From assembly GCA_938015445.1 (NCBI GenBank), contig CALLPE010000028.1, positions 1-47,038 on the forward strand: a stretch of 47,038 nucleotides of DNA, in the 5' to 3' direction. This stretch comes from an uncultured Pirellulales bacterium (GTDB lineage Bacteria > Planctomycetota > Planctomycetia > Pirellulales > Thermoguttaceae). Shown piece after piece: positions 36,128-46,269 of the stretch. The notes under the pieces are model-generated. The model made no database searches and was not told the DNA's origin. It was given only the letters and a program-made list of their open reading frames with translations. The position numbers were made by a program, and so were the translations under genes. Each line of letters starts with the position of its first letter. Positions within the stretch are counted from its first letter, which is position 1.

Positions 36128-36477
36128 TGTGGATTCGCACCAACGACTTGGTGGAAGTGATTGCCGGCGAAGATCGCGGCCAGCGCGGCAAGGTGCTGCG
36201 GATAGATCGCAAGTCGGGACGTTTGGTGGTCGAAGGCGTCAATCGCGTGTACAAGCATGTCCGCCGCACGCAGCGCAATCCGCAAGGCGGTCGGCTGTCG
36301 AAGGAAATGCCAATCGATGCCTCCAACGTGTTGCTGGTGTGCGAGAAGTGCGGGAAGGCGGCGCGGATGGGCGCACGCTATCTGGATGACGGCTCGAAAG
36401 AGCGCTACTGTAAGAATTGCGGTGCCGGCAACGGCCAGATCGCTCCGCCCAGAGCGCGCTATGCAAAGAAAGCGTGA
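36127..36477 (+). CDS. rplX: 50S ribosomal protein L24
   Basis: 116 aa. A KOW motif ([20 protein letters not shown]) and [17 protein letters not shown] are standard. The C-terminal part adds a CEKC...CKNC zinc-ribbon-like pair within the region of L24 that often carries it. L24 is an assembly-initiating protein on 23S rRNA. It is 5 bp from the rplE start. Confidence 0.96.
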   Translation: MWIRTNDLVEVIAGEDRGQRGKVLRIDRKSGRLVVEGVNRVYKHVRRTQRNPQGGRLSKEMPIDASNVLLVCEKCGKAARMGARYLDDGSKERYCKNCGAGNGQIAPPRARYAKKA

Positions 36478-36482
36478 TCGCT

Positions 36483-37229
36483 ATGAGCGAGGAAAAACCG
36501 GAAGTACGATCGGAAGCGCAGTCGGAAGGCAATTCGGAACAGCAGCCGGAAGCGCAGCCCAGCGGGCATACTGCCGGCCAGCAGGGCAAAGGCAAGGCTA
36601 AGCCGGCGAAAACGGAAAGGTCGCAGCAGCCGTCCAAAGGGCGAAAAAAACAGGAAGCTGCCCCTAGCGGCGAAGTCGAAGCCCCTGTGCCGCGCCTTTG
36701 GGAGCGGTACACCAAGGAAGTGCTGCCGGCGCTGGCCGAGAAGTTCGGCCGCACCAACCGTCTCTCTCTGCCCAGACTGGAGAAGATCGTCATCAACATG
36801 GGCGTGGGCAGCGCGATCAACGACAAGAAGTACCTGGAAGAGGCGATGGACGCGCTGAAGACCATTGCCGGACAGAAACCGGTGGTCACGCGAGCCAAGA
36901 AGTCGATTGCCGGGTTCCACGTCCGCAAAGGGATGTCCATCGGCTGCATGGTGACGTTGCGCGGGCGGCGGATGTACGAGTTCCTGGATCGGTTGATTTC
37001 GTTGGCTTTGCCGCGGGTCCGTGATTTTCGTGGTTTGAACCCGAACGCCTTCGACGGCCGCGGCAACTTCAGCCTCGGTTTGACCGAACAACTGGTCTTC
37101 CCGGAGGTAAACCCAGACAAATACACCAAGACCCAAGGCATGAACGTAACCATCGTCACCACGGCCAAGAACGACGACGAGGCGCGAGAGCTGCTCCGCC
37201 GATTGGGGGTGCCGCTGCGGCCGGCGTGA
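36483..37229 (+). CDS. rplE: 50S ribosomal protein L5 with N-terminal extension
   Basis: 248 aa; L5 is usually ~180. The core begins at about residue 69 ([20 protein letters not shown]) and includes [38 protein letters not shown] and [11 protein letters not shown]. The first ~65 residues are Ser/Glu/Gln then Lys-rich and probably disordered. The ATG at 36483 is close to rplX; no strong Shine-Dalgarno is seen, and a later start inside the extension cannot be excluded. L5 binds 5S rRNA. Confidence 0.93.
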   Translation: MSEEKPEVRSEAQSEGNSEQQPEAQPSGHTAGQQGKGKAKPAKTERSQQPSKGRKKQEAAPSGEVEAPVPRLWERYTKEVLPALAEKFGRTNRLSLPRLEKIVINMGVGSAINDKKYLEEAMDALKTIAGQKPVVTRAKKSIAGFHVRKGMSIGCMVTLRGRRMYEFLDRLISLALPRVRDFRGLNPNAFDGRGNFSLGLTEQLVFPEVNPDKYTKTQGMNVTIVTTAKNDDEARELLRRLGVPLRPA

Positions 37230-37410
37230 TCGGCGCGCGGCGTTGCGTTTCTGCTGGCAAGCAGTTCGTGTTGTAGGTTCGGAGGCGCTGCACCCGGAGG
37301 GGCGACTGAAGCGATCGGCCGGCTGGACTGGCCGGAGGACGATTAGCCGTTAATTGCCGGACGATTGGACGTTGATTAGCAGTCCCGAGAGGAAAACGGA
37401 AAACATTCTG

Positions 37411-37596
37411 ATGGCAAGCAAAGCGAAGATAATCAAAGCTCTGCGTCCGCCGAAGTACCGCACGCGCTTGGTGCGGCGGTGTCGTTTGTGCGGTCGGCCG
37501 CGTGCGGTTTACCGCAAGTTTGGTATTTGCCGGTTGTGTTTCCGCAAGTTGGCGGACCAGGGAATGATACCGGGTGTCCGCAAGGCGAGTTGGTAA
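37411..37596 (+). CDS. rpsN: 30S ribosomal protein S14, zinc-binding type
   Basis: 61 aa from ATG ([11 protein letters not shown]), the normal length for the zinc form. [20 protein letters not shown] holds the four cysteines, and [18 protein letters not shown] is the conserved end. The upstream 181-bp gap has no gene but includes a CGGCC/GGCCG inverted repeat at 37316-37334. GGAAAACGGA precedes the start. It lies 15 bp before rpsH. Confidence 0.96.
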   Translation: MASKAKIIKALRPPKYRTRLVRRCRLCGRPRAVYRKFGICRLCFRKLADQGMIPGVRKASW

Positions 37597-37611
37597 AGGG
37601 GATACTCGAAT

Positions 37612-38007
37612 ATGATGACCGACCCCATCGCCGATATGTTGACCCGCATCCGTAACGCCATCCGCGTGGAACGACCCCATGTCGATGTTCCCCTGTCGAA
37701 AGTCAAACGCGGCGTGGCCGAGGTGCTCAAACGCGAGGGTTACATTTGGGATTGGGAAATAGTAGAAGCCAAGCCAGCCAGCCATTTGCGCGTGTACCTG
37801 AAATATGGGCCTAATGGCGAGCGAGTGATCCGGCGCATCCGGCGGATCAGCAAGCCGGGCCGCAGGGTGTATGCCAAAGCGGCCAATCTCCGTCCGGTGC
37901 TGGGCGGATTGGGAATCAGCATCATCAGCACCAGTCGGGGAGTGGTCAGCGACCGCGAGGCGCGCCAGCGCCGCCTGGGCGGCGAGGTGCTGTGCGAAGT
38001 GTGGTAG
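37612..38007 (+). CDS. rpsH: 30S ribosomal protein S8
   Basis: 131 aa. [16 protein letters not shown] start, [17 protein letters not shown], and the C-terminal [21 protein letters not shown]8 binds helix 21 of 16S rRNA, and in Escherichia coli represses the spc operon. AAAGGGG lies 10 nt upstream. Normal length. Confidence 0.97.
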   Translation: MMTDPIADMLTRIRNAIRVERPHVDVPLSKVKRGVAEVLKREGYIWDWEIVEAKPASHLRVYLKYGPNGERVIRRIRRISKPGRRVYAKAANLRPVLGGLGISIISTSRGVVSDREARQRRLGGEVLCEVW

Positions 38008-38116
38008 GCTACCATGCTGGGCGGCACATGCTGAGCTGGGCATCCAGGGCGGTAGGACGCAAAACAAAGTGCATATATGCAAAGCAAAGGGCGGCAGCAA
38101 GACGGAGGCATCGGAA

Positions 38117-38662
38117 ATGTCCCGTATCGGAAAAAAACCGGTCAAAGTGCCCGATAACGTCAAAGTCCAGATCGTGGACCGTACCATTTCGATCGAGGGG
38201 CCGCTGGGCAAACTTTCCTGGGAGCATCGCCCGGAGGTCAGCGTCGCCTACGATCCCGGCGCCAAGACCATTACTGTCACCCGACAAGATGACCAGCGGC
38301 AGAGCCGGGCATTGCACGGTTTGACGCGGGCATTGATCCAGAACATGGTGGTGGGCGTTACCGAGGGATACGAGAAGCGATTGGAAATCCAAGGCGTGGG
38401 CTATTTGGCTGCTGTGCAAGGACAGACCCTACAATTGCGCGTGGGATACGCCAACGAATTGCAAGTGCCCATCCCGGCAGGGCTAAAAGTCACGGTGCCC
38501 GACCAGCAACACATCGTCATCCGCGGCATCGACAAGCAGCTTGTCGGCGAGTTTGCGGCGGATGTCCGCGCGCTGAGAAAACCGGAGCCATACAAGGGTA
38601 AGGGGATTCGTTATCTGGGCGAAGTGGTCCGCCGCAAACAGGGTAAGGCGGTGGTCAAATAA
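38117..38662 (+). CDS. rplF: 50S ribosomal protein L6
   Basis: 181 aa. MSRIGKKPVKVPDNVKVQI start; two repeated folds; LEIQGVGYLAAVQGQTLQLR; end KPEPYKGKGIRYLGEVVRRK. Normal length. GGAGG lies 8 nt upstream. L6 binds near the sarcin-ricin loop. It is followed by a 224-bp gap before rplR. Confidence 0.97.
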   Translation: MSRIGKKPVKVPDNVKVQIVDRTISIEGPLGKLSWEHRPEVSVAYDPGAKTITVTRQDDQRQSRALHGLTRALIQNMVVGVTEGYEKRLEIQGVGYLAAVQGQTLQLRVGYANELQVPIPAGLKVTVPDQQHIVIRGIDKQLVGEFAADVRALRKPEPYKGKGIRYLGEVVRRKQGKAVVK

Positions 38663-38886
38663 CGGTAAGGGATAAGCCACAGGCCCAGCGGCGCGCGGAC
38701 CGGACGCCTCTGCACATTATCTTGATCTTGCGTATGTGAAGTAAACAGGTGGTTGGGGCCGGAGGTACGGTCGACGTTTGGCATGGCCTTGGGATACATT
38801 TGGTAAACGGCTGCGGAAGTGAATCCGATGCGGCCGGTGGGAACGATTTGCCTATTTGCCGTATAAGCTAAGCGATCGAGGTAGTT

Positions 38887-39258
38887 GTGACAAAGATCAG
38901 ACGGTTACAGCGACGGCGTCAACGGCGCACTTTTCGCGTGCGCAATCGGCTGAAAGCCGACGCCAGCCGACTGCGGTTGAGCGTGTTCCGCAGTCATAAG
39001 CATATTTATGCTCAGATCATCGACGATTCGGTCGGGCGGACCCTGGTGGCGGCTAGCACGTTGGACAAACAGTTGCGTGGCCAGATCACTTACGGGGGCA
39101 ACAAAGCGGCCGCAGCCCTGGTGGGCAAGCTGCTAGCCCAGCGGGCTTTGGAGAAAGGCATTCAGAAAGAGGTGTATTTCGACCGGGGAAGGTACAAGTA
39201 TCATGGACGATTGGCGGCGTTAGCCGATGCCGCCCGCGAGGCCGGTTTGGTCTTTTAG
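38887..39258 (+). CDS. rplR: 50S ribosomal protein L18
   Basis: 123 aa from GTG with GAGG 5 nt upstream. [19 protein letters not shown], the [19 protein letters not shown] helix and [20 protein letters not shown] are L18 hallmarks. It binds 5S rRNA with L5. Normal length. The upstream gap shows no gene. Confidence 0.96.
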   Translation: MTKIRRLQRRRQRRTFRVRNRLKADASRLRLSVFRSHKHIYAQIIDDSVGRTLVAASTLDKQLRGQITYGGNKAAAALVGKLLAQRALEKGIQKEVYFDRGRYKYHGRLAALADAAREAGLVF

Positions 39259-39342
39259 CCCCAGGTGCCTTCAAGCGGCGTTCAGCAACAGAAGCGAAAC
39301 TACCATTCCACAGTAACAAGCAGTAGGGTTGGGCGAGCGCAG

Positions 39343-39831
39343 ATGTCCACGGAACCGACGACACATGGCGAACTGATCGACAAGGTTCTCAAGATCCGGC
39401 GGTGCGCCGCGGTGGTCAAAGGTGGCCGCCGGTTCAGTTTCACGGCCTTGGTGGTGGTAGGCGACGGCCAGGGGCGCGTGGGCTGGGGGTACGGCAAGGC
39501 CAACGAAGTGCCTCCGGCGGTGGAAAAGGCTATCCGCGACGGCACCCGAAATATGATCAGCGTGCCATTGGAGGGAACGACTATTCCCCATCGAGTCGAG
39601 GGGCATTTTGGTGCCTCGAAGGTGTTGATGCTGCCGGCGGCGCCTGGCACGGGCGTCATTGCCGGTGATGCGGTTCGGGCGGTGTGCGAGTGCGCTGGGA
39701 TACGGGACATATTGACCAAGAGCTACGGCTCGAACAACCCGCACAATCTGGTCAAAGCGGCCGTGGAGGCGCTGCGGCAACTTCGTTCCCGCGCAGAAGT
39801 GGAAATGCTGCGAGGAGTCTCCCTGTCATGA
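39343..39831 (+). CDS. rpsE: 30S ribosomal protein S5
   Basis: 162 aa from ATG ([18 protein letters not shown]); an in-frame ATG at 39265 would add an implausible leader. [31 protein letters not shown] and [20 protein letters not shown] are present. S5 helps decoding accuracy. Its stop overlaps the rplO start (ATGA), leaving no room for rpmD, which usually sits between them. Confidence 0.97.
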   Translation: MSTEPTTHGELIDKVLKIRRCAAVVKGGRRFSFTALVVVGDGQGRVGWGYGKANEVPPAVEKAIRDGTRNMISVPLEGTTIPHRVEGHFGASKVLMLPAAPGTGVIAGDAVRAVCECAGIRDILTKSYGSNNPHNLVKAAVEALRQLRSRAEVEMLRGVSLS

Positions 39832-40316
39832 ATCTTGACGACGTGCATCGTGGCGTACATCGCAACAAACGTCCCAAGCGTGTGGGGCGCGGCATCGGTT
39901 CCGGCCACGGTAAGACGTCCGGGCGCGGCCACAAGGGTCAAGCGTCGCGGTCGGGTTGGTCGCGTAAGCCGAGTTTCGAGGGGGGACAAATGCCCCTGGT
40001 GCGCCGCATCCCCAAACGCGGCTTCCACAACCGGTTCGCGCGCAGCGTGGCCGTGGTGAACGTCGGCCAGCTTGAAGCCCGCTTCTCCGACGGGGATGAA
40101 GTCACGCCCGAAACGCTCAAACAACGCAACTTAGCCAAAGGGCGTTACCAGGTGCTGAAAGTGCTGGGCGATGGAGAGTTGAAAAAGCGGTTGAAAGTGG
40201 CCGCCCATTGCTTCAGCCGCTCGGCGAAACAGAAGATCGAGCAGGCCGGGGGGGAAGTGGTCGTGCTGCCTGGCCCGGCGCCAGTCGGCAAACAGAAAGC
40301 CAAAGCAACAGCTTAG
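39828..40316 (+). CDS. rplO: 50S ribosomal protein L15
   Basis: 162 aa. [19 protein letters not shown] start, then the glycine/basic stretch [38 protein letters not shown], and [20 protein letters not shown] near the end. Start ATG overlaps the rpsE stop (translational coupling). L15 is a late-assembly 50S protein. Normal length apart from a short Lys-rich tail. Confidence 0.97.
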   Translation: MNLDDVHRGVHRNKRPKRVGRGIGSGHGKTSGRGHKGQASRSGWSRKPSFEGGQMPLVRRIPKRGFHNRFARSVAVVNVGQLEARFSDGDEVTPETLKQRNLAKGRYQVLKVLGDGELKKRLKVAAHCFSRSAKQKIEQAGGEVVVLPGPAPVGKQKAKATA

Positions 40317-40340
40317 CCACTCGGTTGAGTGGAGCAAGCC

Positions 40341-41681
40341 ATGTGGGAAAAAATCCGCGTAGTGTTTACTATCCCGGAGCTGCGCAGGAAGATCCTGTTT
40401 ACCCTGGCGCTGCTGGCGGTGTATCGCGTCGGATGGCAAATCCCCTTGCCGCTGGTCAATCAAGACGCGATGCGTAGCTTTTTCGGGGAACAGGCCGCGC
40501 TGAGCGAGTTGTTCAGCGTCGTGGCGCAATTCAGCGCCAGCAAGCTGCACGAAGCGACGATATTCGGACTGGGCATAATGCCCTATATCTCGGCTTCGAT
40601 CATCTTCCAACTGCTGGCCAGCGTGTGGGCACCGCTGGAAAAACTTAAAAAAGAAGGCGAAACAGGGCAAAAGAAAATCAACGAATACACCCGCTATGCC
40701 ACCGTGGTGTTGTGCATGGGGCAAAGCTGGTTCTATCTGCGGTTTTTGGCCGCTCAGGGTTTGATACACGAGGAGTTCTTGGTCGGCGGATTCAGCTTCG
40801 GCTGGCAATTGACCGGCGTGATGACCATGACCGCCGGCACGATCTTCCTGATGTGGTTGGGCGAGCAGATCGACGAGTACGGCATCGGCAACGGCATCAG
40901 CCTATTGATCATGGCCGGCATTGTCGCCCGAATGCCCGAGGCCGGCCGCCAGTTGTTCGGCCCGCTGGTGCGGGAAGGCGGGTTGCAACTGGGTAGCACT
41001 CCCGGCCAGGTCGGGGCGGAGACCTTGATCGCCTTGGCTGTACTTTTCGTAGGCGTCATCGCCGGGGTAGTGTTTATTTACCAGGGCCAGCGGCGCATTC
41101 CCATCCAGAGCGCGAAACACGTTCGCGGCCGCCGGGTGTACGGCGGTCAGCGCAACTATCTGCCATTGCGGGTCAACCAGGCCGGCGTGATGCCCATCAT
41201 CTTCGCCAGCAGTCTGCTGTTGTTCCCCCAGGTGATTTTCCAATATCTGTCCCGCCATGGTGCCTTCTGGTTTGAACTGGAGCAGTCGTTCCATCGCGGT
41301 ACCTCTTTCGTTTATAACGTGCTGTACGTGGCGCTGATTTACTTTTTCTGCTACTTCTGGACGGCCATCACCTTCAACCCTAAAGATATGGCCGAAAACC
41401 TGAAAAACTACGGCTCGTTCATCCCCGGATACCGTCCCGGACGTCGAACGGCCGACTATCTGGAGAAGGTCATGGTCCGCATCACGTATGTGGGGGCGGG
41501 CTTCTTGTCTGTGGTGGCCGTGGTGCCCACCATTGTCGGCACTTTGCTTGGGGTGGATTGGAACGTGGCCAGCTTTTATGGTGGCACCAGCCTGCTGATT
41601 GCCGTCAGTGTGGCCTTCGACCTAGTGCAGAAAATCGACAGCCACCTGGTGATGCAGAACTACCGCGGCTTGTTGCAATGA
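40341..41681 (+). CDS. secY: protein translocase subunit SecY
   Basis: 446 aa, ten expected membrane spans. GLGIMPYISASIIFQLLASV, EYTRYATVVLCMGQ, WLGEQIDEYGIGNGISLLIM, the cytoplasmic loop RRIPIQSAKHVRGRRVYGGQ and the end RITYVGAGFLSVVAVVPTI are all standard. It forms the SecYEG channel. The ATG is preceded by GGAG at 8 nt; an in-frame GTG 12 bp earlier overlaps that site. Confidence 0.97.
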   Translation: MWEKIRVVFTIPELRRKILFTLALLAVYRVGWQIPLPLVNQDAMRSFFGEQAALSELFSVVAQFSASKLHEATIFGLGIMPYISASIIFQLLASVWAPLEKLKKEGETGQKKINEYTRYATVVLCMGQSWFYLRFLAAQGLIHEEFLVGGFSFGWQLTGVMTMTAGTIFLMWLGEQIDEYGIGNGISLLIMAGIVARMPEAGRQLFGPLVREGGLQLGSTPGQVGAETLIALAVLFVGVIAGVVFIYQGQRRIPIQSAKHVRGRRVYGGQRNYLPLRVNQAGVMPIIFASSLLLFPQVIFQYLSRHGAFWFELEQSFHRGTSFVYNVLYVALIYFFCYFWTAITFNPKDMAENLKNYGSFIPGYRPGRRTADYLEKVMVRITYVGAGFLSVVAVVPTIVGTLLGVDWNVASFYGGTSLLIAVSVAFDLVQKIDSHLVMQNYRGLLQ

Positions 41682-41789
41682 CAGCGCGCCACACGGGCCT
41701 GCACCGCAAGACCTTTGCCGATTGCCGGAAAGACGAGCGAGCAATTTGCATGTTACATGTTGTAGTCCGCTGAGCATCGAGAGTTTACC

Positions 41790-42350
41790 ATGCGAATAGT
41801 GTTCATCGGCCCGCCGGGAGCCGGAAAAGGTACCCAGGCCGAACGTATCGTGAAGACCTACGGTATCGCTCATTTGTCCACGGGCGATATGCTCCGGGCA
41901 GCTCGGGCCGCGCAAACCGAGATCGGCAAGAAAGCCGACGTGTATATGTCCGCCGGCCAACTGGTGCCCGACGACATCATCATCGCCCTGATTGCCGAAC
42001 GCTTGCAACAGCCGGATTGCCGCGCGGGATATTTGCTGGACGGGTTTCCGCGCACCATCGCCCAGGCCGAAGCCTTGGACCAGATGCTGGCCCAGCAAGG
42101 CACTCCGCTCAACTGCGTATTGGAGCTGCGCGTGCCGGAAGACGAATTGTTTCGGCGGCTAGCCGGCCGCGGTCGAGCCGACGACGACCCGGAGGTGATC
42201 CGCCAGCGGTTAGTCGCTTACCGCCAGCAGACAGAACCGCTGTTGGAGTATTACAGTCGCTGTGGTTTGTTGCGCAGCGTCGACGGGGTGGGCAGCGTGG
42301 ATGAGGTATTTAGCCGCGTGGCGGCGGCGCTGGATCAGGTGGGCAAGTGA
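41790..42350 (+). CDS. adk: adenylate kinase
   Basis: 186 aa. P-loop GPPGAGKGTQAE, HLSTGDMLRAA, GYLLDGFPRTIAQAEALD, and GRGRADDDPEVIRQRL. The LID region is the short form without a zinc-binding insert, hence the small size. It converts ATP + AMP to two ADP in the cytosol. It follows secY by 108 bp and precedes map, the order found in many spc operons. Confidence 0.97.
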   Translation: MRIVFIGPPGAGKGTQAERIVKTYGIAHLSTGDMLRAARAAQTEIGKKADVYMSAGQLVPDDIIIALIAERLQQPDCRAGYLLDGFPRTIAQAEALDQMLAQQGTPLNCVLELRVPEDELFRRLAGRGRADDDPEVIRQRLVAYRQQTEPLLEYYSRCGLLRSVDGVGSVDEVFSRVAAALDQVGK

Positions 42351-42374
42351 GCACTGGGTTTGGGGGCCTCAGGG

Positions 42375-43172
42375 GTGGAGATACTTCGCTCGCCGCGCGA
42401 AATCGCCGAGATGCGCAAAGCAGGCTTGTTGACTTGGGAAGCGCATCGGCTTGCCGCCAGCATGATGCAGCCCGGTGTGACCACCAAAGAAATCGACGCG
42501 GCGGTGGAGAAGTTTTTCGCGGCGCATAATGCTGTGCCGCTATTCAAAAACTACCCACATCCGGACGGAGACGGCCCGCCCTTCCCGGCCGTGACCTGTA
42601 TTTCCATCAACGAGCAGGTAGTACACGGTATTCCCGGCCCCCGAAAACTTAAGGAAGGCGACATCGTCAGCCTAGACACTGGCTGCAAATTGAACGGGTG
42701 GTGTGGCGACGCGGCAGCCACATACCCGATAGGTCGGGTGGCGCCCGAGGTGCGGCGCCTGATAGACGTTACTAGAGGAGTGTTGGCCCTGGCCATCGAG
42801 CTGATGGGACGGTGCAGCCGCTGGAGCGAGGTGGCCGCCGAAATGGAAAGGTTCGTCAAGCACAGTGGGTTCTCGGTGGTCGAGGCGTTCGTCGGTCACG
42901 GGATCGGCCGCCAGATGCACGAGGAGCCGCAAGTGCCCAATTTCGTCAGCCCGCAGTTGCGCCGCAGCGGCGACTTCCGCTTGCAACCCGGGCTGGTTAT
43001 CGCCATCGAGCCGATGGTCAACATGGGGAAGAAGCAGGTGTACACCGCACGCGACAGGTGGACCCAGGTCACCGCCGACGGCAAACCGAGCGCTCACTTC
43101 GAGCATACCGTGGCCATGACTGCCCAGGGGCCGTTGATCCTAACGGCTGGGCCTAATGGAGAAAGTTGGTAA
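42375..43172 (+). CDS. map: methionine aminopeptidase, type I
   Basis: 265 aa from GTG ([17 protein letters not shown]), matching the usual family start; a TTG 15 bp earlier is also possible. [36 protein letters not shown] (two metal-binding Asp), [19 protein letters not shown] (metal His), IAIEPMVN and HFEHTVAM supply all five metal ligands. It removes the initiator Met from nascent proteins. Usually infA comes next, but not here. Confidence 0.97.
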   Translation: MEILRSPREIAEMRKAGLLTWEAHRLAASMMQPGVTTKEIDAAVEKFFAAHNAVPLFKNYPHPDGDGPPFPAVTCISINEQVVHGIPGPRKLKEGDIVSLDTGCKLNGWCGDAAATYPIGRVAPEVRRLIDVTRGVLALAIELMGRCSRWSEVAAEMERFVKHSGFSVVEAFVGHGIGRQMHEEPQVPNFVSPQLRRSGDFRLQPGLVIAIEPMVNMGKKQVYTARDRWTQVTADGKPSAHFEHTVAMTAQGPLILTAGPNGESW

Positions 43173-43385
43173 ACTACCGTGCTCCCGGAGGCAGAGGAAT
43201 CAGAGAATCCCACAGTAGGGGGCATTGGGGACTCACAAGGCAGAAGCATAAGCGACGGCTCTGGCCGGTCGGGCGGAGCCGCGTAGCGGAAAACGTGTTT
43301 GAGCTATAACTGTAATCAGCTTGGCGGGGGTGGCCGAGATGGGGTTGACCGACCGTGGGGAATCTGTGGCAACAACAGGACTACT

Positions 43386-43415
43386 TGCCAATAGGCCCAG
43401 CCAGGCGTTAAACTA
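43386..43415 (+). promoter_or_regulatory. probable promoter of rpmJ-rpsM and following genes
   Basis: TTGCCA, 18-bp spacer, TAAACT (alternative -10 TAAAAT at 43415), 43 bp before rpmJ. It lies in the 286-bp map-rpmJ gap and could start a separate alpha-operon transcript. Confidence 0.5.
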
Positions 43416-43458
43416 AAATGTTTCGGGGCAAAGCGCTCGACAACCGAGGGTCCGAGCC

Positions 43459-43572
43459 ATGAAAGTTCGAGCCAGCGTCAAACGGATATGCGAGAACTGC
43501 AAAGTGGTCCGCCGCCGGGGCGTGATCTACATCGTGTGCAGTAATCCGCGCCATAAACAACGACAAGGTTAG
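43459..43572 (+). CDS. rpmJ: 50S ribosomal protein L36
   Basis: 37 aa, encoded between map and rpsM. It reads [20 protein letters not shown], then [17 protein letters not shown]. The zinc ligands C11, C14, C27 and H32 are all present, so this is the zinc-binding form. The length is exact for L36. Confidence 0.96.
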   Translation: MKVRASVKRICENCKVVRRRGVIYIVCSNPRHKQRQG

Positions 43573-43643
43573 ACTTTGCGATGAAAATCCCCGCTGCCGG
43601 TGTACCACTGCGGCGGCGCTGAAAATACAGGGAGCAACTCGCT

Positions 43644-44027
43644 ATGCCACGTATTCTGGGTGTTGACGTCCCCGGAGAGCGGCCAACCGTGATAGCGTTG
43701 ACCTATCTGTATGGCGTAGGGCCGAAGATTGCACGGACTCTGTGCCATCGGGCGGGTATAGACCCTCATATTCGCGCTAAAGAGCTGCGTGAAGACGAGT
43801 TGGCCCGCCTGGCCGCGATCCTCGACAAGGACTATACCATCGAGGGCCAGTTGCGCCGCCAGGTCGCGCAGAACATCGCCCGACTGAAGGATATCAACTG
43901 CTACCGAGGGATTCGTCACCGGCGCGGCTTGCCGGTTCGCGGGCAGCGGACGCGCACCAATGCCCGTACCCGAAAAGGTCCAAAGAAGACCGTCGCTGGC
44001 AAGAAGGGGGTCAAAGACCTGCGCTGA
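43644..44027 (+). CDS. rpsM: 30S ribosomal protein S13
   Basis: 127 aa. MPRILGVDVPGERPTVIALT start, the helix-hairpin-helix YLYGVGPKIARTLC, and CYRGIRHRRGLPVRGQRTR with the basic tail KGPKKTVAGKKG that contacts P-site tRNA. GGGAG precedes the ATG. Normal length. Confidence 0.97.
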   Translation: MPRILGVDVPGERPTVIALTYLYGVGPKIARTLCHRAGIDPHIRAKELREDELARLAAILDKDYTIEGQLRRQVAQNIARLKDINCYRGIRHRRGLPVRGQRTRTNARTRKGPKKTVAGKKGVKDLR

Positions 44028-44135
44028 TGTACGAAAGACCTTTGTCGAGGTACAAGTGCACAAGGGGTTGCTTCGCAGTGCCGGAGAATTGTGAAAGGTA
44101 TTGTTTGCTGCACCTGGGCTTGAAGGGGCCGAACA

Positions 44136-44516
44136 GTGGCTAAAGCCAAGAAGCGAAAAATCCGTCGTAGCGTAACGGTAGGCATTGCCTACATCAAAAC
44201 GACCTTCAATAACACCATAGTAACGATCACCGATACCAAGGGCGACACGCTCTGTTGGGCTAGTGCGGGCACGTGCGGTTTCAAAGGAAGCCGCAAGAGC
44301 ACCCCGTTCGCCGGGCAATTGGCTGCCCAGCAAGCCGCCGAAAAGGCCCTCAAGTTCGGGCTGAAGGAGGTGGAGGTGAAGGTCAAGGGGCCGGGCAGCG
44401 GTCGGGAAAGCGCAATTACCGCCTTGCAGACAGCAGGCTTGAAGATCAAGTCCATCGAAGACATTACTCCCTTGCCCCATAATGGATGCCGCCCGAAAAA
44501 ACGCCGGCGGGTATGA
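44136..44516 (+). CDS. rpsK: 30S ribosomal protein S11
   Basis: 126 aa from GTG with AAGGGG about 8 nt upstream. [59 protein letters not shown] and the end [13 protein letters not shown] are diagnostic. It sits on the 30S platform. Normal length. Confidence 0.97.
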   Translation: MAKAKKRKIRRSVTVGIAYIKTTFNNTIVTITDTKGDTLCWASAGTCGFKGSRKSTPFAGQLAAQQAAEKALKFGLKEVEVKVKGPGSGRESAITALQTAGLKIKSIEDITPLPHNGCRPKKRRRV

Positions 44517-44550
44517 GTTGGTCACACTGGTTTAGTTGGTGAGAGCGACT

Positions 44551-45177
44551 ATGGCACGCATTCACGAGGCAGTTTGCCGTTTGTGTCGCCGGGACGGGAT
44601 GAAGCTGTTTCTCAAAGGCAGCCGCTGCGATACGCCCAAGTGCGCGTTCGAGCGGCGCGACGTTCCACCCGGCATGAGCGGAGCACGCCGCGGCAAACTT
44701 ACCGATTATGGTGTCCATCTCCGCGAAAAGCAGCGGCTGAAACACTATTACGGCCTGATGGAGCGCCAGTTCCGCCGGTACTTCCAAATGGCCGAGCGCG
44801 CTAAAGGCAACACCGGTGACCGGCTACTCAGCCTGCTGGAACGCCGCTTGGACAACATCGTTTACCGGTTGGGAATGGCCCAGTCGCGCGCTCAGGCGCG
44901 GTTGATGGTTCGTCACGGGCACATTACCGTAAACGGCCGGCGCGTGGATATTCCCAGCTACTTGGTCAGCGTCGGCGACGTCATCCGCGTCAAGCAGCGG
45001 CCGCGCAGCCTCGAGTACGTAAAGCGCGTCAGCGCCGAAGCACAGCGTGCCGTACCCGATTTCCTCGAGCGCTCCGACGGCGATGTGCCCGAAGGTCGCG
45101 TACTTCGCTTGCCCGAGGCCTCGGATGTATCCATCCCCGTGCAAGTGCAATTGGTCATCGAGTTCTGCTCCCGGTAG
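44551..45177 (+). CDS. rpsD: 30S ribosomal protein S4
   Basis: 208 aa from ATG ([19 protein letters not shown]); a GTG 15 bp earlier is not needed. The N-terminal Cys set ([12 protein letters not shown]) resembles the zinc form. The S4 domain is [20 protein letters not shown], with [19 protein letters not shown]. It is a primary 16S rRNA binder and mRNA-entry component. Normal length. Confidence 0.97.
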   Translation: MARIHEAVCRLCRRDGMKLFLKGSRCDTPKCAFERRDVPPGMSGARRGKLTDYGVHLREKQRLKHYYGLMERQFRRYFQMAERAKGNTGDRLLSLLERRLDNIVYRLGMAQSRAQARLMVRHGHITVNGRRVDIPSYLVSVGDVIRVKQRPRSLEYVKRVSAEAQRAVPDFLERSDGDVPEGRVLRLPEASDVSIPVQVQLVIEFCSR

Positions 45178-45247
45178 TAGCGTTGGTTTTACGGGTGTAA
45201 ACAAGCGATTGGTGAAGCTATCTGTAAGGTTTTCCCGGAGTGTCCCT

Positions 45248-46246
45248 ATGCGTGTCAGATGGCGCGGACTGGAGTTGCCCAGCCAGGTTGTTTGCGATCG
45301 TTCTACGCTTACCGCGACTTACGGGAAGTTCGTGGCCGAGCCTTTTGAGCGTGGTTTCGGGGTGACGATCGGCAACAGCTTGCGCCGCATCCTGCTTTCC
45401 AGCCTGGAAGGCAGTGCGGTAACGCGAATCAAACTGCGCGGGGCCTTGCACGAATTCACCACCCTGCCCGGCGTGGTCGAAGACGTTACCGACATCGTCC
45501 TGAACATCAAGGCGCTGGTGGTCAAGAATTACAGCGACCAGCCGAAGATGCTGCGGGTGCAAAAGAACACCCGCGGCCTGGTGACCGGCGCCGACGTGCA
45601 GACCGACGACCAGGTAGAAGTGATCAACAAAAGCCACGTCATCGCCACACTGACCGAGGACGTACCATTCGACTTGGAGATGGTGGTGGAGAACGGGCGC
45701 GGTTACGTGCCGGCTTCTGAGCGACAGGCCTCCATTCAAGAAATCGGAGTGATTCCGGTCGATGCCGCGTTCAGCCCGGTAGTCAGGGTCCGCTACGAAG
45801 TGGAAGAAACCCGCGTCGGGCAAAAGACCAATTACGACAAATTGACCCTGGAAATCTGGACCAACGGCTCCGTTTCTCCGGAGATGGCTCTGGTCGAAGC
45901 GGCAAAGATACTGCGCAAGCACCTCAACCCGTTCGTGCAACTGACCGAACTGGGACCGGCGGTGTTTTCGCAGCCGCGGAGCGTGGGTGCCGTGGGTTTG
46001 GACCCGGCCACCGAAGCTAAGTTGTCGATGAGCCTGGCCGAGCTTAACCTATCGGTGCGGGCCATGAACTGCTTGGAATCGGAGAACATCCGCACGGTCC
46101 GCGATTTGGTGCTCCGCACCCCGGACCAATTGCTGGCCGTGCGCAATTTTGGCGAGACGACTCTTAACGAAGTGATGGAGAAGCTGGCGGACATCGGGCT
46201 GCGGCTGGGAATGCGCCTGCCGCCCGTTTCCGTCGGACGTGGATAG
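45248..46246 (+). CDS. rpoA: DNA-directed RNA polymerase subunit alpha
   Basis: 332 aa from ATG with GGAG 8 nt upstream. N-terminal dimerisation domain: [35 protein letters not shown]-terminal domain (~265-330): [39 protein letters not shown]. The C-terminal domain contacts UP elements and activators. Normal length; between rpsD and rplQ as usual. Confidence 0.97.
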   Translation: MRVRWRGLELPSQVVCDRSTLTATYGKFVAEPFERGFGVTIGNSLRRILLSSLEGSAVTRIKLRGALHEFTTLPGVVEDVTDIVLNIKALVVKNYSDQPKMLRVQKNTRGLVTGADVQTDDQVEVINKSHVIATLTEDVPFDLEMVVENGRGYVPASERQASIQEIGVIPVDAAFSPVVRVRYEVEETRVGQKTNYDKLTLEIWTNGSVSPEMALVEAAKILRKHLNPFVQLTELGPAVFSQPRSVGAVGLDPATEAKLSMSLAELNLSVRAMNCLESENIRTVRDLVLRTPDQLLAVRNFGETTLNEVMEKLADIGLRLGMRLPPVSVGRG

Positions 46247-46269
46247 AATCATCATAAAGCGACGTAACC

